This document shows positions 33,281 to 44,624 of a DNA stretch of 64,000 nucleotides, one piece after another. Each line of letters starts with the position of its first letter. Within the stretch, counting starts at the first letter, position 1. The notes under the pieces are model-generated. The model saw nothing but the letters and a program-made list of their open reading frames with translations. It did not search any database and had not been told where the DNA came from. The DNA comes from Leptobrachium leishanense (Eukaryota > Chordata > Amphibia > Anura > Megophryidae). The stretch spans positions 156,789,322-156,853,321 of the forward strand of contig CM019065.1 in the NCBI GenBank assembly GCA_009667805.1. Reading direction: 5' to 3'. Both the position numbers and the translations under genes were made by a program.

Positions 33281-35037
33281 TCACTGGTGGGCAGCCTTGC
33301 TGGCACCATTTCCTGGGGCAATGACCCGCTGGGGAGGGGTACCGCCTGTACCTTCTCCCGGTGCCACAGTCAGCCGCAGGAAAAACGGGCCAATAGCACC
33401 CTTTCCTGGTTCCTCGGTCAGAAGCTGGGTGGGAGATGGGGTGACTGGTGTCTCCAGAAAGAGTGGTTGTGGATCTGGGCCATCTGACCAGTGTTTCAGG
33501 GTCACCCACTTGCAAATCCCAGCACCATCAACAATTCCACAATGGGAGTCTCCCACATCCTGGGGAAAGGGAGCAGTAGCACGCCGTTGCTTGGCACAGG
33601 GGACACCACCCTCACGCTGGGGCTCAAAACGTTGGGGAGCGAGACCTGCCATCTCCCCTTCCGAGATTATTACCTGTCGCTGGGGAGAGGTACCACCAGT
33701 ATTCTCTACCTGGGGTAGTTGCTGCTGTTGTGGAAGAAGACCGGCTGACTCCCCACCCTGGAACTCGCAATACGGCGCACCATCACCGGTACTGTGTTCT
33801 GCTGATAGCTCCTGACGAATTGTACTTGCCCAGTCTGATGCTTTCTCCGGCCCAGATGGCATGCTGTGCTGGAGTTGTAGGCTCTCTGCATCCTGCGTAG
33901 CAGTGGAGGCCAGGAGCTTGGTTTGTAGTTCAGGGGAGGAGCGAATTGTCAGTCCCTGGGGCTCCTCGGTGAGAAGGTAGTTCTCCTCTTTCTCCTCAAG
34001 TTCTGCTGTGGCAGGGCAGGGGTAGAGGTTAGCGGTCCTTTGCCACGGTGACAGTTTTTTCACTGAAGTGGGGGGCCGCTCCCCCATGTATGAATGGCTA
34101 TCCTTGATCCCTGATGCCACCAGCCAGGGCCCCGGGCTAGCTGACCTGCACTTCTCGGGCACGTGGAATGGACCATAGCCTCTTTCACAGCGGGCCGAAG
34201 CATGTCCGCTGTCCCCCGCTCCTCTATCCATACGTGGGTAGGAGCGCTTGGTTGGGGTTCAGGGTTCCCTGCCGGGTACACCAGAAATTTGCACAGGGGA
34301 TCCTTAGTCTCCCTCTCCCTCGTCTGGCACCCGATATTCTCCCCGGTTTCTGGAGCCTCCAGCTGGGGGCAGAGGGTAGCCGACCTCTGTCCCGATGCCA
34401 GCTCTGCCGCTGGGTTGGGGAACCGCTCCCCCGTACATAAATTGTCCTCTTCACGCACTGAAGAGCCAGCTGATGCAAGCGGTGAATCTGGGCAAACTGC
34501 CCCGCATCTCCTGGGCTCCGTGGAAAGGGCCGCAGCCTCTTCCTTGGCGGGCCATGACATTGTCGCTAGTGCCTCCACCCATCCCTGAGCAGGAGCACTC
34601 CATTGGGACTCTGGGACTCCTGGTGAGCCCTTAGGCCATCTGCCTGGGTGGGCCTCAATCTCACCCATTGTCTTCCAGTTCTCCTCTTTCCACAGTGGAC
34701 CGCTGTCCTGGCGGCTCTCGTTGGTGGAGACCGTAGTCCCATCCACCAGTGCACTTCCACTGTTCTTGGTAGGTGTCCGAAGCACTTCATCACTCTGCTC
34801 CGCTGCAGGTTCTGCAGGAACGGTACTTGCTGAGTCCTCTGTCTTTTCCCCGGACGACATGCTGCGCTGCGGCTGCAGGATAGTCACCTCCTCTGTAGCA
34901 GTTGAGCCCTGGGATGCGTTCTGCAGCTGGGGAGAGGGGCCGACTGCCTCCTCACCCTGGTGCTCTGAACCAGCAGAAGATCGTGAAAGTAGGTTGGCAC
35001 CACCGGGTTCTGTTGGCAGCTCTTCTGCCATGTCCAT
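33281..35037 (-). pseudogene. Gag-like second segment, low-complexity, frameshifted
   Basis: Two overlapping minus-strand frames (35037-34060 and 34231-33281) continue the reading frame of the 36464-37378 segment on the far side of the CR1. The product is rich in Glu, Pro, Ser and Gln and contains an internal duplication: LQPQRSMSSGEK in the first part, LQLQHSMPSGPEK in the second, each following a Q-rich LQN or LPQQQQ stretch. A frame change lies at 34060-34231. No zinc knuckle, protease or polymerase motif was seen. The role is unknown and is inferred to be structural from its place in the element. Confidence 0.5.
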
Positions 35038-35040
35038 CGG

Positions 35041-36463
35041 GATGTGCCCATTTACAAGAAGGGTAGTAGGGAGGAATCGGGGAACTATAGGCCAGTTAGT
35101 CTTACGTCAGTAGTGGGGAAATTAATGGAAACCATGTTAAAGGAAAGGATTGTTGAACATCTAAAAACACATAGATTACAGGATCAGAAACAACATGGGT
35201 TTACCTCAGGGAGATCATGCCAAACTAATCTTATTGATTTTTTTGATTGGGTAACAAAAATAATAGACACAGGTGGTGCAGTAGACATTGCTTATTTAGA
35301 TTTCAGTAAGGCTTTTGATACTGTTCCGCATAGAAGGCTTATCAATAAATTGCAATCTTTGAGTTTAGATTCCAATATTGTTGACTGGATTAGGCAGTGG
35401 CTGAGTGACAGACAACAGAGGGTTGTGGTAAATGGAGTTTATTCGGCACAAGGTCTTGTTACCAGTGGGGTACCTCAGGGGTCAGTACTTGGACCCATTC
35501 TCTTTAATATTTTTATTAGTGATATTGCAGAAGGTATTAATGGAAAAGTATGTCTTTTTGCTGATGACACAAAGATTTGCAACAGGGTTGACGTTCCTGG
35601 GGGATCAGCCAAATGACAAATGATTTAGGTAAACTAAAAAAATGGTCGGAGTTGTGGCAATTGAGTTTTAATGTGGATAAGTGCAAGATAATGCACCTGG
35701 GACGTAAAAACCCAAGGGCTGAATATAGAATATTTGATACAGTCCTAACCTCAACATCTGAGGAAAGGGATTTAGGGGTCATTATTTCAGAGGATCTAAG
35801 GGTAAGTAGTCAATGTAATAGAGCAGCAGGAAATGCTAGCAGAATGCTTGGTTGTGTAGGGAGAGGTATTAGCAGTAGGAAAAGGGAAGTGCTCATGCCA
35901 CTGTACAGAGCACTGGTGAGACCTCACTTGGAGTACTGTGTGCAGTACTGGAGACCGTATCTCCAGAAGGATATAGACATCTTAGAGAGAGTTCAGAGAA
36001 GGGCTACTAAAATGGTGTACGGCTTGAAGGAGAAAAGTTACCAGGAAAGGCTTAATGATCTTAACATGTACAGCTTGGAAAAAAGACGAGACAGAGGAGA
36101 TATGATAGAAACATTTAAATACGTAAAGGGAATCAACAAGGTAGAGGAAGGGAGTATATTTAAAAGGAAACAAAATAGCAAAACAAGAGGACATAGTCTT
36201 AGATTAGAGGGGCAAAGGTTTAAAAGTAACATCAGGAAGCATTATTTTACTGAGAGGGTGGTGGATACATGGAACAGTCTTCCAGTAGAAGTGGTAGAGG
36301 CCAAAACAGTAATTGAATTTAAGCAAGCATGGGATAGGCAATAGCATAAGGCTATCCTAAACAAAAGATAAATCCAGGTTAAGTATCCATGTAATTGGGC
36401 AGACTAGATGGGCCGAAAGGTTCTTATCTGCCGACATTTTTTCTATGTTTCTATGTTTCTATG
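35041..36463 (+). mobile_element. 5'-truncated CR1 LINE
   Basis: It starts within the reverse transcriptase and ends in a 3' UTR with GGGCAGACTAGATGGGCCGA and the 8-bp tail repeat TTTCTATG (36441-36463), the tail style of CR1. It sits in the opposite orientation inside the gag-like frame of the LTR element. The host frame on both sides is in the same phase. Confidence 0.88.
35044..36344 (+). pseudogene. CR1 reverse transcriptase fragment
   Basis: Reverse transcriptase of a CR1-type LINE. The first frame (to 35616) shows NYRPVSLTS, DFSKAFDTVPH, SGVPQGSVLGPILF and the catalytic FADDTK. The second frame (35613-36344) shows LGVIISEDL, RPHLEYCVQYWRPY, LERVQRRATKM and TWNSLP, the conserved carboxy-terminal domain. 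A single frame change near 35605 separates them. The amino-terminal endonuclease is missing through 5' truncation. Confidence 0.9.
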
Positions 36464-37378
36464 AGAGCGAGCGGGGGAGCATCCTCAAACAATCTCCTGT
36501 ATCCCTGCTCCAGGTCCCACTCTTGGGTGGTGGGCCAGTCCAGATCACTGCTCAGCCCGAGGTTTTCGATGAGCTCAATCTCCCGAAACTCCCGGATTTC
36601 TTGCAATCTCAATTCCGTTGTACTGCCAAAGGAGGGATCATCATCAAGAGCGTCAAATATTAATCCCGGGCCGCCGTAGTCGCAGCCCTCCGTGGGATTG
36701 TTACTCTCTAGTTTTGGACACAGGTTGGCGACATACCATTCCAGTGCACAGTACCCGTCCTCCATCCATAGCTCTGTCTGGATCAGGTTCTCCAGTTGGG
36801 TCAGTCTTTCTACTACTGGTTGCGCTCCCAGGAATGGCACCCGCAAGTCCCATAGTCTCCAGTATCTCTCACCCCAGGTAGGAAGAATCTTGCCTAGATA
36901 GTCCTGCTCGAGCTGTAGAGTGTCCCTCCAGAGCTGTTGACGAGCTGCGTCATTTTCCAACAAAACATCCTGATCAAGGTCTGGATCTCTGTGCTGGTCG
37001 ACCGCTGTAGCTTCCCTGAGCTGGTGCTGCAACTTGGCCACTCGAAGCTGATTGATCCCTTCCAAAATGCTTGGGATCACCTCTTCTGGAGGGTTGGCTC
37101 CAAACAGGAGTATCTTCCATTGTATCTCCTGCCGCCATTCAGCGACTTCTGAGTCCTCATAGAAGGCCATGCTCACCTTGTTGGACCTCGGTAATTCTGC
37201 CAAGGGGACTGCTTTGGACTTGATGCTGGTGCACTTTTTTCTGAATTCCGAGCCAGCGTTGCTGTGTGGCTTTCTGCAAGGCTAGCTTTACCAAAGTCCA
37301 TGCAGCTGGGAGGTCTCTTGTCAGGTGAAAGTCTTGAGAATCCCAGTGGTGGTTTGGAGTAGCTGGGAGCGGGGTCAA
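36464..37378 (-). pseudogene. Gag-like first segment
   Basis: Two overlapping minus-strand frames. The first (37378-37157) has ATG-less but plausible wording (LPAAWTLVKLALQKATQQRWLG). The second, with an ATG at 37170, runs to 36464 where the CR1 interrupts it. They probably form one protein broken by a frameshift near 37190. The product is acidic and rich in Leu, Glu and Trp (WRQEIQWKILLFG; LWRDTLQLEQDYLG) with predicted helical character, as in a capsid protein. I do not recognise a specific family. Confidence 0.5.
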
Positions 37379-37543
37379 GCCAGCGGCTGTATTTCCCCCT
37401 GCTAGGCTGGTCTCAGATATCTCACTGGCTGTAGGGCTGCTCCTGCCTCTTGGAGTTTTGTGATGTCTGAGATCAGGGTCAAGCCAGCGGCTGTATTTCC
37501 CCCTGCTGGGCTGGTCTCAGAGATCCCACCGCTGTGCTACCAA

Positions 37544-38553
37544 TGTAACGAAATCCGCTACTCAGCAGGAGTAGATTCGCCATTAACTCCGTCTTTGCCT
37601 TGGAGCCCTGGGAGGTAGCCTGCCAACCGAGGTGTTTGTCCTGGATGCAGTGAAGGCGGCTGCTCAGAATCAGCCAACCTGCTGGATGGAGCCTGTAATG
37701 CCGCTATTAAGAGGGCATCAATCCGCTGCTTGTCTCTGCCTGGATCCGAGAATACCGAGGCTCTGTGAGAATAGCCCTGTATCCCTCCCCAATCACTTAG
37801 TCGAGACAATGGTGTAGGTTGAAGGTAAATCAGAATGAATGTAGAATGGGAGCAGACAGTGCTTATATACAAAATACAGCCATGCACATTCAGACTTCCC
37901 TCCCACCCCAACAGTTCTGATTGGTTGGTTCCAAGACCACTGAAGGCTTTTTTCAGGTCCTCTTCAGTCTTCACTTGGTCCACCGGTTGTATGCAGATGA
38001 AGTCTTGACCCCACAGTGACCACATACAGTGATTTACATAACCCATTGTAAAGGGAATCAGATAGTGGATGGCTGAGACAATGTGACTCTTAACCTTTCA
38101 GACATGTAAACAGATAACAGATACCCACATAGAAAGCACTTTTGCATAATCCACAAGTTACTCAAACCTATTGTACATTCTATACGAAGGAAAGCATTTG
38201 CCACTAGCAGCAGGTAGTATCTTTAAAAAAAACACATTTAACTAAAGAAATATAAGTCTATTTAAAACTAAAAATGAGCAATTTACAATACATTTAAAAC
38301 CACACAATATAACTGAACATAAAGTCTTTTGGAGTTTTAGCGTGGAGCGCTACATCAGTGACTGATACATTGTAGCAAGCATGTACTCCATGGTTACTAG
38401 CAGGATCGGTGCAGGGGAAAAATATGATTAATTAGAAGTCTAGCAACAGTTTTACTCTAAATCTAACAAGGGAATTAGTTCCTATAAATAAAGGGTAAAC
38501 AAAATAAGAATGAAATGAAACTAAATAAATCCTGTGGCGGCCGTTCCGTCACA
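37544..38553 (-). repeat. 5' LTR of the retrotransposon
   Basis: 1,010 bp without the MITE, otherwise nearly identical to 31771-32971. On the minus strand it carries the element promoter by position; no obvious TATA box was recognised. Confidence 0.9.
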
Positions 38554-38794
38554 AGGGGTTTGTGGGATTAATTAGACAAACAGTGGTGGACGGGGCATGC
38601 CCCCTTAGTAGCTAACCCCTTCGGCCCCAAGGGTTTTTTGAAGGGTTGGTTGCACTTCAATATACCCACTGTCCATATTAAATTGACAAAAACACTCGCA
38701 GGGTATACCGAGATAGTTGTGGGAAGCAATCTATTGAACATAAAAAAGTCTCATGCCACTGTTGGTGACGGGGGTAACCCCAATTTAACAATTG

Positions 38795-39415
38795 AAAAAG
38801 ATAGTGGGGATAGCCAAAGAATAAAATAAAACGTAGCTTTTAATCAGAAATGCAGTAAAATAATGCTTTCAAAGCTGTATTGCGATAGGCAGACAGACAC
38901 AGTCGCAGTGCTTACCTAGGACAAACATAACATATACATGTCTCAGCGGAGGCGAGAACATAAGTAAAATAAAGGCCACTACAAAAAGAGGCCATAAAGC
39001 AAGTTTGGGAGTATGCTAGATTGGAAATACTAGCACAATACTGGACCCTCCCTGGAAACTGATATAGGGAATAAAATGCAGTGTGGAAACATTGCAAGTA
39101 TCAAATAAAATGAATGGAAATGGACCCTTGAAGGCCTGTTTTCATTCATTATATTTGATACTTGCAATGTTTCCACACTGCCTTTTATTCCCTATATCAG
39201 TTTCCAGGGTGGGTCCAGTATTTTGCTAGTATTTCCAATCTAACACACTCCCAAACTTCTTTATGGCCTCTTATGTTTGTCCTAGGTAAGCACTGCGACT
39301 GTGCCTGTCTGCCTACCACAATACAGCTTTGAAATAATTATTTTACTGCATCTCTGATTAAAAGCTAAGTTTTATTTTATTCTTTGGCTATCTCCATTAT
39401 CTTTTTCCATATTAA
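38795..39415. repeat. Long inverted repeat (foldback)
   Basis: The left arm 38798-39110 and right arm 39131-39408 are reverse complements over nearly their full length, from GATAGTGG-GATAGCCAAAGAAT to CATTGCAAGTATCAAATA. About 20 bp lie between them. The right arm lacks about 60 bp present on the left (near 38930-38990). The boundary word CCATATTAAATTGA also occurs as a direct repeat at about 38674 and 39406. A transcript would fold into a hairpin with 250-300-bp arms. Confidence 0.88.
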
Positions 39416-39692
39416 ATTGAGACTTGCCACCTTCAGGTTGAAATAGGAGATACAGAAAGGATCCTCCTGAGGCCATCAGTCCTATGTGGTAGTATTTATG
39501 GACAGGGTGCTTAACATCGAAACCATGTCATTCTCACTGATGTTATATGACCCTAGTCTTGTGACTGGGCAGATCCCCTCTTTCCAGGTCAGGACCCCTC
39601 CCCCCACTGCTGTGTGTATGAATTGGTCATATTGCAACCATATCAGCATTTGATGAATCCTACCCAATCCCATCTTGGACAAATCTTAATTA

Positions 39693-40519
39693 AAGGGGTT
39701 ATTTAAAGAGCACTGAAATTTCAGTGCTCTTTCATTCAACGCACTTCGGTGAACTCAATTTGACAACCCTTTCACCGCAGGGTCCCCGAAGTGTGTTGAA
39801 TCGATCCTCCGAATGCTGCTGATAAACCCACCGAACGCATCTGATAAACCGCTTAACGCCGCTGAAAATTCACTTAACCGATCTGATAGCGTTGAACAGA
39901 CCGCCAAACGACTGACCAGTCACTGAAAAAAGCCAAACAGCAATCGAACAGGGGTAGAAAAAAAAAAAAGCCCACAACTTTTAAAAGGTGTTTTAGGGGA
40001 AAAAAATGCATGGAAATAAAATTTAAGATCCTATGAATAACAATAAAAAGGTCTGTTACAGAATAAAAAAAAAGGCATTTAAAAAAATTGGAATCAAAAA
40101 TGTCGCTGAAAAATTCCTGAAAATGCCTAAAAAAATTCTAAAAATTTAATAAAAAGACTTCTTGTTGCAAATGAAAATAATAAACAGTTAAATAAAAAAT
40201 TAATAAAAATGGGGAATTTTTTTTACTTTGAAACTTATGTGATTTGCCTGTATAATCCTGTCGATCGAAACCACCGCAAATCTGAGCATTTCGCCAACTT
40301 TTCCCTGCTGTTTGGCATTCTCTAAATAGATTAACCATTACTTCTCTATGGGGAATCTCACTGCTGCCGAATTGCACCGTATTTTGCTGCCAATTTGCGA
40401 ATATTTGGCAAATTGGCAGCTTTCTGAATAGCTGAATTTCCACGAAATTGCACCGTACGGGAAAATTCACTGTTAGGTGCAATTCGGTGGCCAAATCAGC
40501 TGTCTTTGAATAACCCCTT
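39693..40519. mobile_element. MITE-like element with AAGGGGTTATT ends
   Basis: Ends AAGGGGTTATTTAAAGAGCA and TTTGAATAACCCCTT are imperfect inverted repeats similar to the CAGGGTTATTC families. The interior has many small hairpins (GAGCACTGAAATTTCAGTGCTC at the left edge). The target duplication is unclear. Confidence 0.6.
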
Positions 40520-41323
40520 AAGAGTAACTCCAAAATTGAGTTAACATAACACTCTGTGATATAATTGGCATTTTCATTATTTGTTTACAAATAATTTTGG
40601 AAAGTGAAGTTGACATTTCTAAATGATGTTAAATAAATAAATTATTATTTAAATTAATTATTAGGGAAAATAAATATACTTTTTAAAATAATATTATTTG
40701 TCTTTTTTAATTGAGCACATCCCTAAGCCAATCTCTGGAGATAATATCCCACAAGCCTTAGACATTCTGCAGAGGCAACAAAATTTCAATATAAAGGCAT
40801 GAGTATTTTACGATTAGCAAGCGTACAGCCCCAGGTAAGATGAAAATGTGCATTACATTTTCAGTTCAGCCATAAATATTTTTTCTCCATATTACTATAT
40901 TGATTACCTGCAAGTGAAATTAAATAAGTGTAGTTTATCGTTTCCCAAATTATTATTTATCGTTGGAGATATTTATAAAAAATGGTGAAACCTGAAATAA
41001 AATGCTCAAACCAATCAAAATAATATAAATGATCTGGACTGTAATTGGGATTTGAAATGAACGTTTAAGAAAAAGCTTCCTGATCCCTTTAGAAGATTCT
41101 TCAGAAAGTAATGAAGTTGGAAACATATGATGATGACAAACCAAAAATAGTGCAGTGTGTAAGAAAAAGAATAATTATGAGATTTAAAAATTAAAAAGAA
41201 AAATGGAATAATGAATTGCTTTAACCCCACTTACTGTTTCTACTGGCAGCAAAACACAAATACATATTCAAGTGGTTTACTTTTATAACTGAAAGTGAAT
41301 ATGTCTCTTTATTCAAAAAGAAT
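40520..41323. other. 5' flank of the receptor gene at 41324
   Basis: AT-rich, no recognised repeat. It may contain non-coding exon or promoter sequence of the receptor, which I cannot locate. Confidence 0.4.
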
Positions 41324-42229
41324 ATGAGTGGAAATGAAGGAAACAACACATTTTGGAAAGAATTCCACATTCTAGCATTTTCAAATTACATAGAATATCA
41401 GTTTGTGCTTTTCATGGGGGCTTTAGTAATGTACATCTTCTCTATGTTTGGAAACCTAATTCTTATAATAGTTGTGATTCTTGAGTCTCAACTCCACACT
41501 CCAATGTACTTCTTTCTGTGTAATTTGTCAGTCCAAGATATTTTGTATGTGTCTGCCATTTTGCCAAAGCTACTGGCCATCACCGTGTCAGAAGATACTC
41601 GAATAGGTTTCCAGTGCTGCATCATGCAGATGTTTCTATTTGCATTCTGTGTTGGCACTGAATTTTTCCTTCTGACAGCCATGTCTTATGATCGGTATGT
41701 GGCTATTTGTGTGCCATTACACTATGCATTGATAATGAACAAGAAAATGTGTTTTGTATTGGCCTCTATCTCCTGGTTTTTAGGTGCCTTGAATTCATTG
41801 ATGCATTCCTTGATTGTGGCTAATTTGTCTTTCTGCAAATCCCAAGAAATTGATCATGTCTTTTGTGATGTGAAAACATTGCTGAGAATGTCCTGCAGTG
41901 AAACCAGCGATATCCATGTGCTAATATATGTAGAAGGAATAATATTTGGATTACTTCCATTTTTCCTGATTATTACATCCTATGTGTACATTATCTGCAC
42001 CATCCTGAAGATTGGGAATTCAGCGGAAAGAATCAAGGCCTTTTCCAACTGCTCCTGCCATATCATTGTCATACTTTTATTTTCTGTAACATTCCTTGGC
42101 TCAAATTTAAAGCCAGAGCAACCACCAGGACATCCAAAGGAACAAGAGAAAATTTTCTCACTACTCTATATACTGGTGGTCCCCTTACTAAACCCTCTAG
42201 TCTATAGCTTGAGAAATAAAGATGTATAA
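41324..42229 (+). CDS. Olfactory receptor, class II type, 301 residues, short tail
   Basis: A single-exon odorant receptor starting at the ATG in AATATGAGTGG. Hallmarks in order: N-glycosylation site NNT, FGN in TM1, LHTPMYFFLCNLS in TM2, MSYDRYVAICVPLHY at TM3, KAFSNCSCH before TM6, and PLLNPLVYSLRNKDV in TM7. The loop cysteines are all present (FCKSQEIDHVFCDVKTLLRMSC). The FCDVK-LL motif matches the other two receptors. Oddities: TM6 is atypical (CSCHIIVILLFSV instead of CTSHLTVVLLFYG), and a TAA follows directly after RNKDV, removing the last 10 or so residues of the usual cytoplasmic tail. It could still fold. Whether it is functional or an early pseudogene is open. Confidence 0.88.
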   Translation: MSGNEGNNTFWKEFHILAFSNYIEYQFVLFMGALVMYIFSMFGNLILIIVVILESQLHTPMYFFLCNLSVQDILYVSAILPKLLAITVSEDTRIGFQCCIMQMFLFAFCVGTEFFLLTAMSYDRYVAICVPLHYALIMNKKMCFVLASISWFLGALNSLMHSLIVANLSFCKSQEIDHVFCDVKTLLRMSCSETSDIHVLIYVEGIIFGLLPFFLIITSYVYIICTILKIGNSAERIKAFSNCSCHIIVILLFSVTFLGSNLKPEQPPGHPKEQEKIFSLLYILVVPLLNPLVYSLRNKDV

Positions 42230-42313
42230 TCAATTTTTTCATAGCTAGTAAGACATGTATTTTAACACCCTCAATGCTGAACTATTTCACCCATGTGGTG
42301 AGTTCAATTAGAC

Positions 42314-42487
42314 CACTGATTCCCAACTCTGTCCTCAAGTAGCCCTAATAGGGAAGAATTTAAGGATTACCTTGCAGACTGAATCCTGCAATCACTGAGC
42401 AGCAAATCATATCACCTGTGCTGTGCTTCATATTTCATGCAAACCTGCTCTGTTATGGATACTTGAGGACAGGGTTGAGAACCACTG
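42314..42487. mobile_element. hAT MITE family A, copy 3
   Basis: Ends CACTGATTCCCAACTC and GTTGAGAACCACTG. Flanks AATTAGAC (42306-42313) and ATTTAGAC (42488-42495) match 7 of 8. Interior wording is as in the other family A copies. Confidence 0.82.
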
Positions 42488-42560
42488 ATTTAGACCATTT
42501 TTTGCTCAACAGTACTAACTGATGTAATATTTTATTGCAGAGCCCACCAAACTTTATAGT

Positions 42561-43246
42561 CAGGGTTATTCAAAGAGCTCCGAATTGCTTGAGAAAGGTA
42601 ACCGAACGCTGATGCCCTGCCATTCGGTGGTTTAATTCGACAGGTTTATTCAGGAGAATCCCATAGGCTTCAATGTTAAAAATATTCCCGTTTTAATTCA
42701 ATATCTAATAAACCGTTCTTTATAAAATTCTGCAGTAAAGAGTCTCTTTATTTATAGATTTTTTATGATATTTTAAGCATTTTTCTGATTTTATTTTTTT
42801 TAAAAGTCCGATTTTTTTTATTTTCTTTAAAGTTTTCTTCTTTTTTCTGTAACAGCCCTCTTTATTATCATTCCCTGGACCTCATATGCAAATTTCAGAC
42901 ATTTTCGCTCAGTAGTTTCTTTGCAAACAGCGTTTCACTTTCACACATTCATACAAACTGTTTCGCTAATTTATTCACTGCCTCTTCTGTGTTGAAGGCT
43001 GTGATCGGCTCCTGTTTGGGTTTTTCTGTGGTTTTCGGCAGGTTAATCCAGATGTTTTTGAGGTGGGTTTTGCGGTGAGTTTTTGAGGGTTTGCGGCAGC
43101 TTTTCCCTGCAATTCGGGGACCCTGTGGTGCTTGCTGAATACACCTCAGGGTCACCGAAATGGGATCGGCAAAACAAACCGAATTGAAGAGAACGAAAAA
43201 TCACCGAAACGTGCGGTGACTTTTCGAATCTCTTTGAATAACCCTG
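42561..43246 (+). mobile_element. MITE family B, copy 2
   Basis: Ends CAGGGTTATTCAAAGAGCTCCG and CTCTTTGAATAACCCTG, flanked by the 3-bp repeat AGT (42558-42560 and 43247-43249). Clearly homologous to 13209-14118, with some internal deletions. Confidence 0.85.
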
Positions 43247-43530
43247 AGTGTTTTTGTTTTAGCAGAATCAGAAGATTTGGAATACATGTTTGTCTTCTCC
43301 CTTTACAAAGCTACTTTAAAAAATGTAAAAAAAAAAGTGTTAATTTTTACTTGGATTGCAATAATTTACAGATGGTAAACCTTTTTCTTACACTTTATTA
43401 GCCAAAACTTTCTGTATATATATTGTATTTTCCACACTTTTAAAATAATCAGAAATTGAGAACATGTTACTGCATTTTTTTAATGAAAATTTTAACCAAG
43501 ATTGGAATAAAAAAAAACAGCAAATATATA

Positions 43531-43712
43531 AAGGTTTATTCAGAGAAAGGTGAAACTCTGGAGAACTTTTGGAGAAGTGAAAATTTTAGGTCATAATAGC
43601 TGATTTGGAAAGTGAGATAAATGGGAGAATTTTTCTGGTTTAGCTATTTTGACCTAGAATTTTCACTTCTCCAAAAGTTCTCCAGAGTTTCTCCTGTCTC
43701 TGAATAACCCTG
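43531..43712. mobile_element. MITE relative of 7977-8167
   Basis: An almost wholly self-complementary 182-bp element. It contains GGAGAA-TTTTGGAGAAGTGAAAATTTTAGGTCA facing its reverse complement, and ends in CTGAATAACCCTG. Flanked by ATA on both sides (43528-43530 and 43713-43715). Confidence 0.78.
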
Positions 43713-43715
43713 ATA

Positions 43716-44070
43716 CACTTATATGAGATGTAGAACCAACACCACCTCTCACCCATGTGGAAACGGCAGGACGTCCAGACGCTATAGCACCAGACGCAGA
43801 GAACCAGCACGCTAGGAATGGCAGCACATCGGAGTCGCATCACCATGGAAACCACAATGCAAAACAGCTCACAGCACCCCTACACTGCTGTCCAATACAA
43901 ACAGCAAAGAAAGAAAAAGCAAAAAAAAAAACAAACTGACTACTGACAAAGCCAGAGAAGCTATGTGTATCACATAAGGAAGTTTTAAAAGAGCCGACAT
44001 TCTCATGCAGCTGCCGCGAACAGAATGAGCAGGCGCGTTACCATGGCAACAAATGTAACACACACACACA
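43716..44070. other. No gene; short CA repeat at the end
   Basis: No coding frame recognised. A (CA)n tract of about 10 units lies at 44058-44074, just before the next MITE. Confidence 0.5.
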
Positions 44071-44078
44071 CACTAAAG

Positions 44079-44260
44079 CAGTGTTTCCAAAACCTGTCCT
44101 CGGGACCCTCAACCAGGCCAGGTTTTAAGGATCACCTTGGGGAAATGCAGACTGAATCCTGCAATCACTGAGCAGCAAATCATATCCCCTGTGCTGTGCT
44201 TCATATATCTGGCAAACCTGGCGAGGTGGAGGGTCCTGAGGACAGGTTTGGGAAACACTG
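44079..44260. mobile_element. hAT MITE family A, copy 4
   Basis: Ends CAGTGTTTCCAAAACCTG and CAGGTTTGGGAAACACTG. Identical flanks CACTAAAG at 44071-44078 and 44261-44268. Confidence 0.92.
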
Positions 44261-44442
44261 CACTAAAGCATGCTAAGGAGACGTGCACCTGGAATGGCTA
44301 CACAAAACAAATCATCACGTACCAAATATTAATCTGATCAAAAGCTATCCAACAGATGCAACCAGTACCTTGCAAAAACCATGCAAACCAGAAAAAACAA
44401 ACTAAAAAATAGTATTCTGAAAAAATAACTAAAAGTATAGAG

Positions 44443-44624
44443 CAGTGGTTCTCAAACCTGTCCTCGGGACCCCCAACCAGGCTATATTTTGCAGATCACC
44501 TTGGAGAAATGCAGACTGAATCTTGCATTCACTGAGCAGCAAATCATATCACCTGTGCTGTGCTTCAGATATCTTCAAAATCCGGCCTGGTTGGGGGTCA
44601 CGAGGACAGGTTTGAGAACCACTG
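44443..44624. mobile_element. hAT MITE family A, copy 5
   Basis: Ends CAGTGGTTCTCAAACCTG and CAGGTTTGAGAACCACTG. Identical flanks GTATAGAG at 44435-44442 and 44625-44632. Confidence 0.92.

Larger units (their letters stand above)
31771..38553 (-). mobile_element. Non-autonomous LTR retrotransposon with nested CR1 and MITE
   Basis: Two near-identical long repeats (31771-32971 and 37544-38553) bracket an internal region. On the minus strand each starts TGTGACGG and ends CGTTACA. The 5-bp target duplication AGGGG is at 31766-31770 and 38554-38558. Just inside the 5' LTR (minus) the sequence TGGTAGCACAGCGGTGGGAT resembles a primer-binding site for a leucine tRNA. Just before the 3' LTR is a purine-rich ACTGGGGGAACTA. 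The internal region (about 3.1 kb without the CR1) encodes only gag-like frames. I found no protease, reverse transcriptase or integrase, so it would depend on a helper. Confidence 0.85.
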
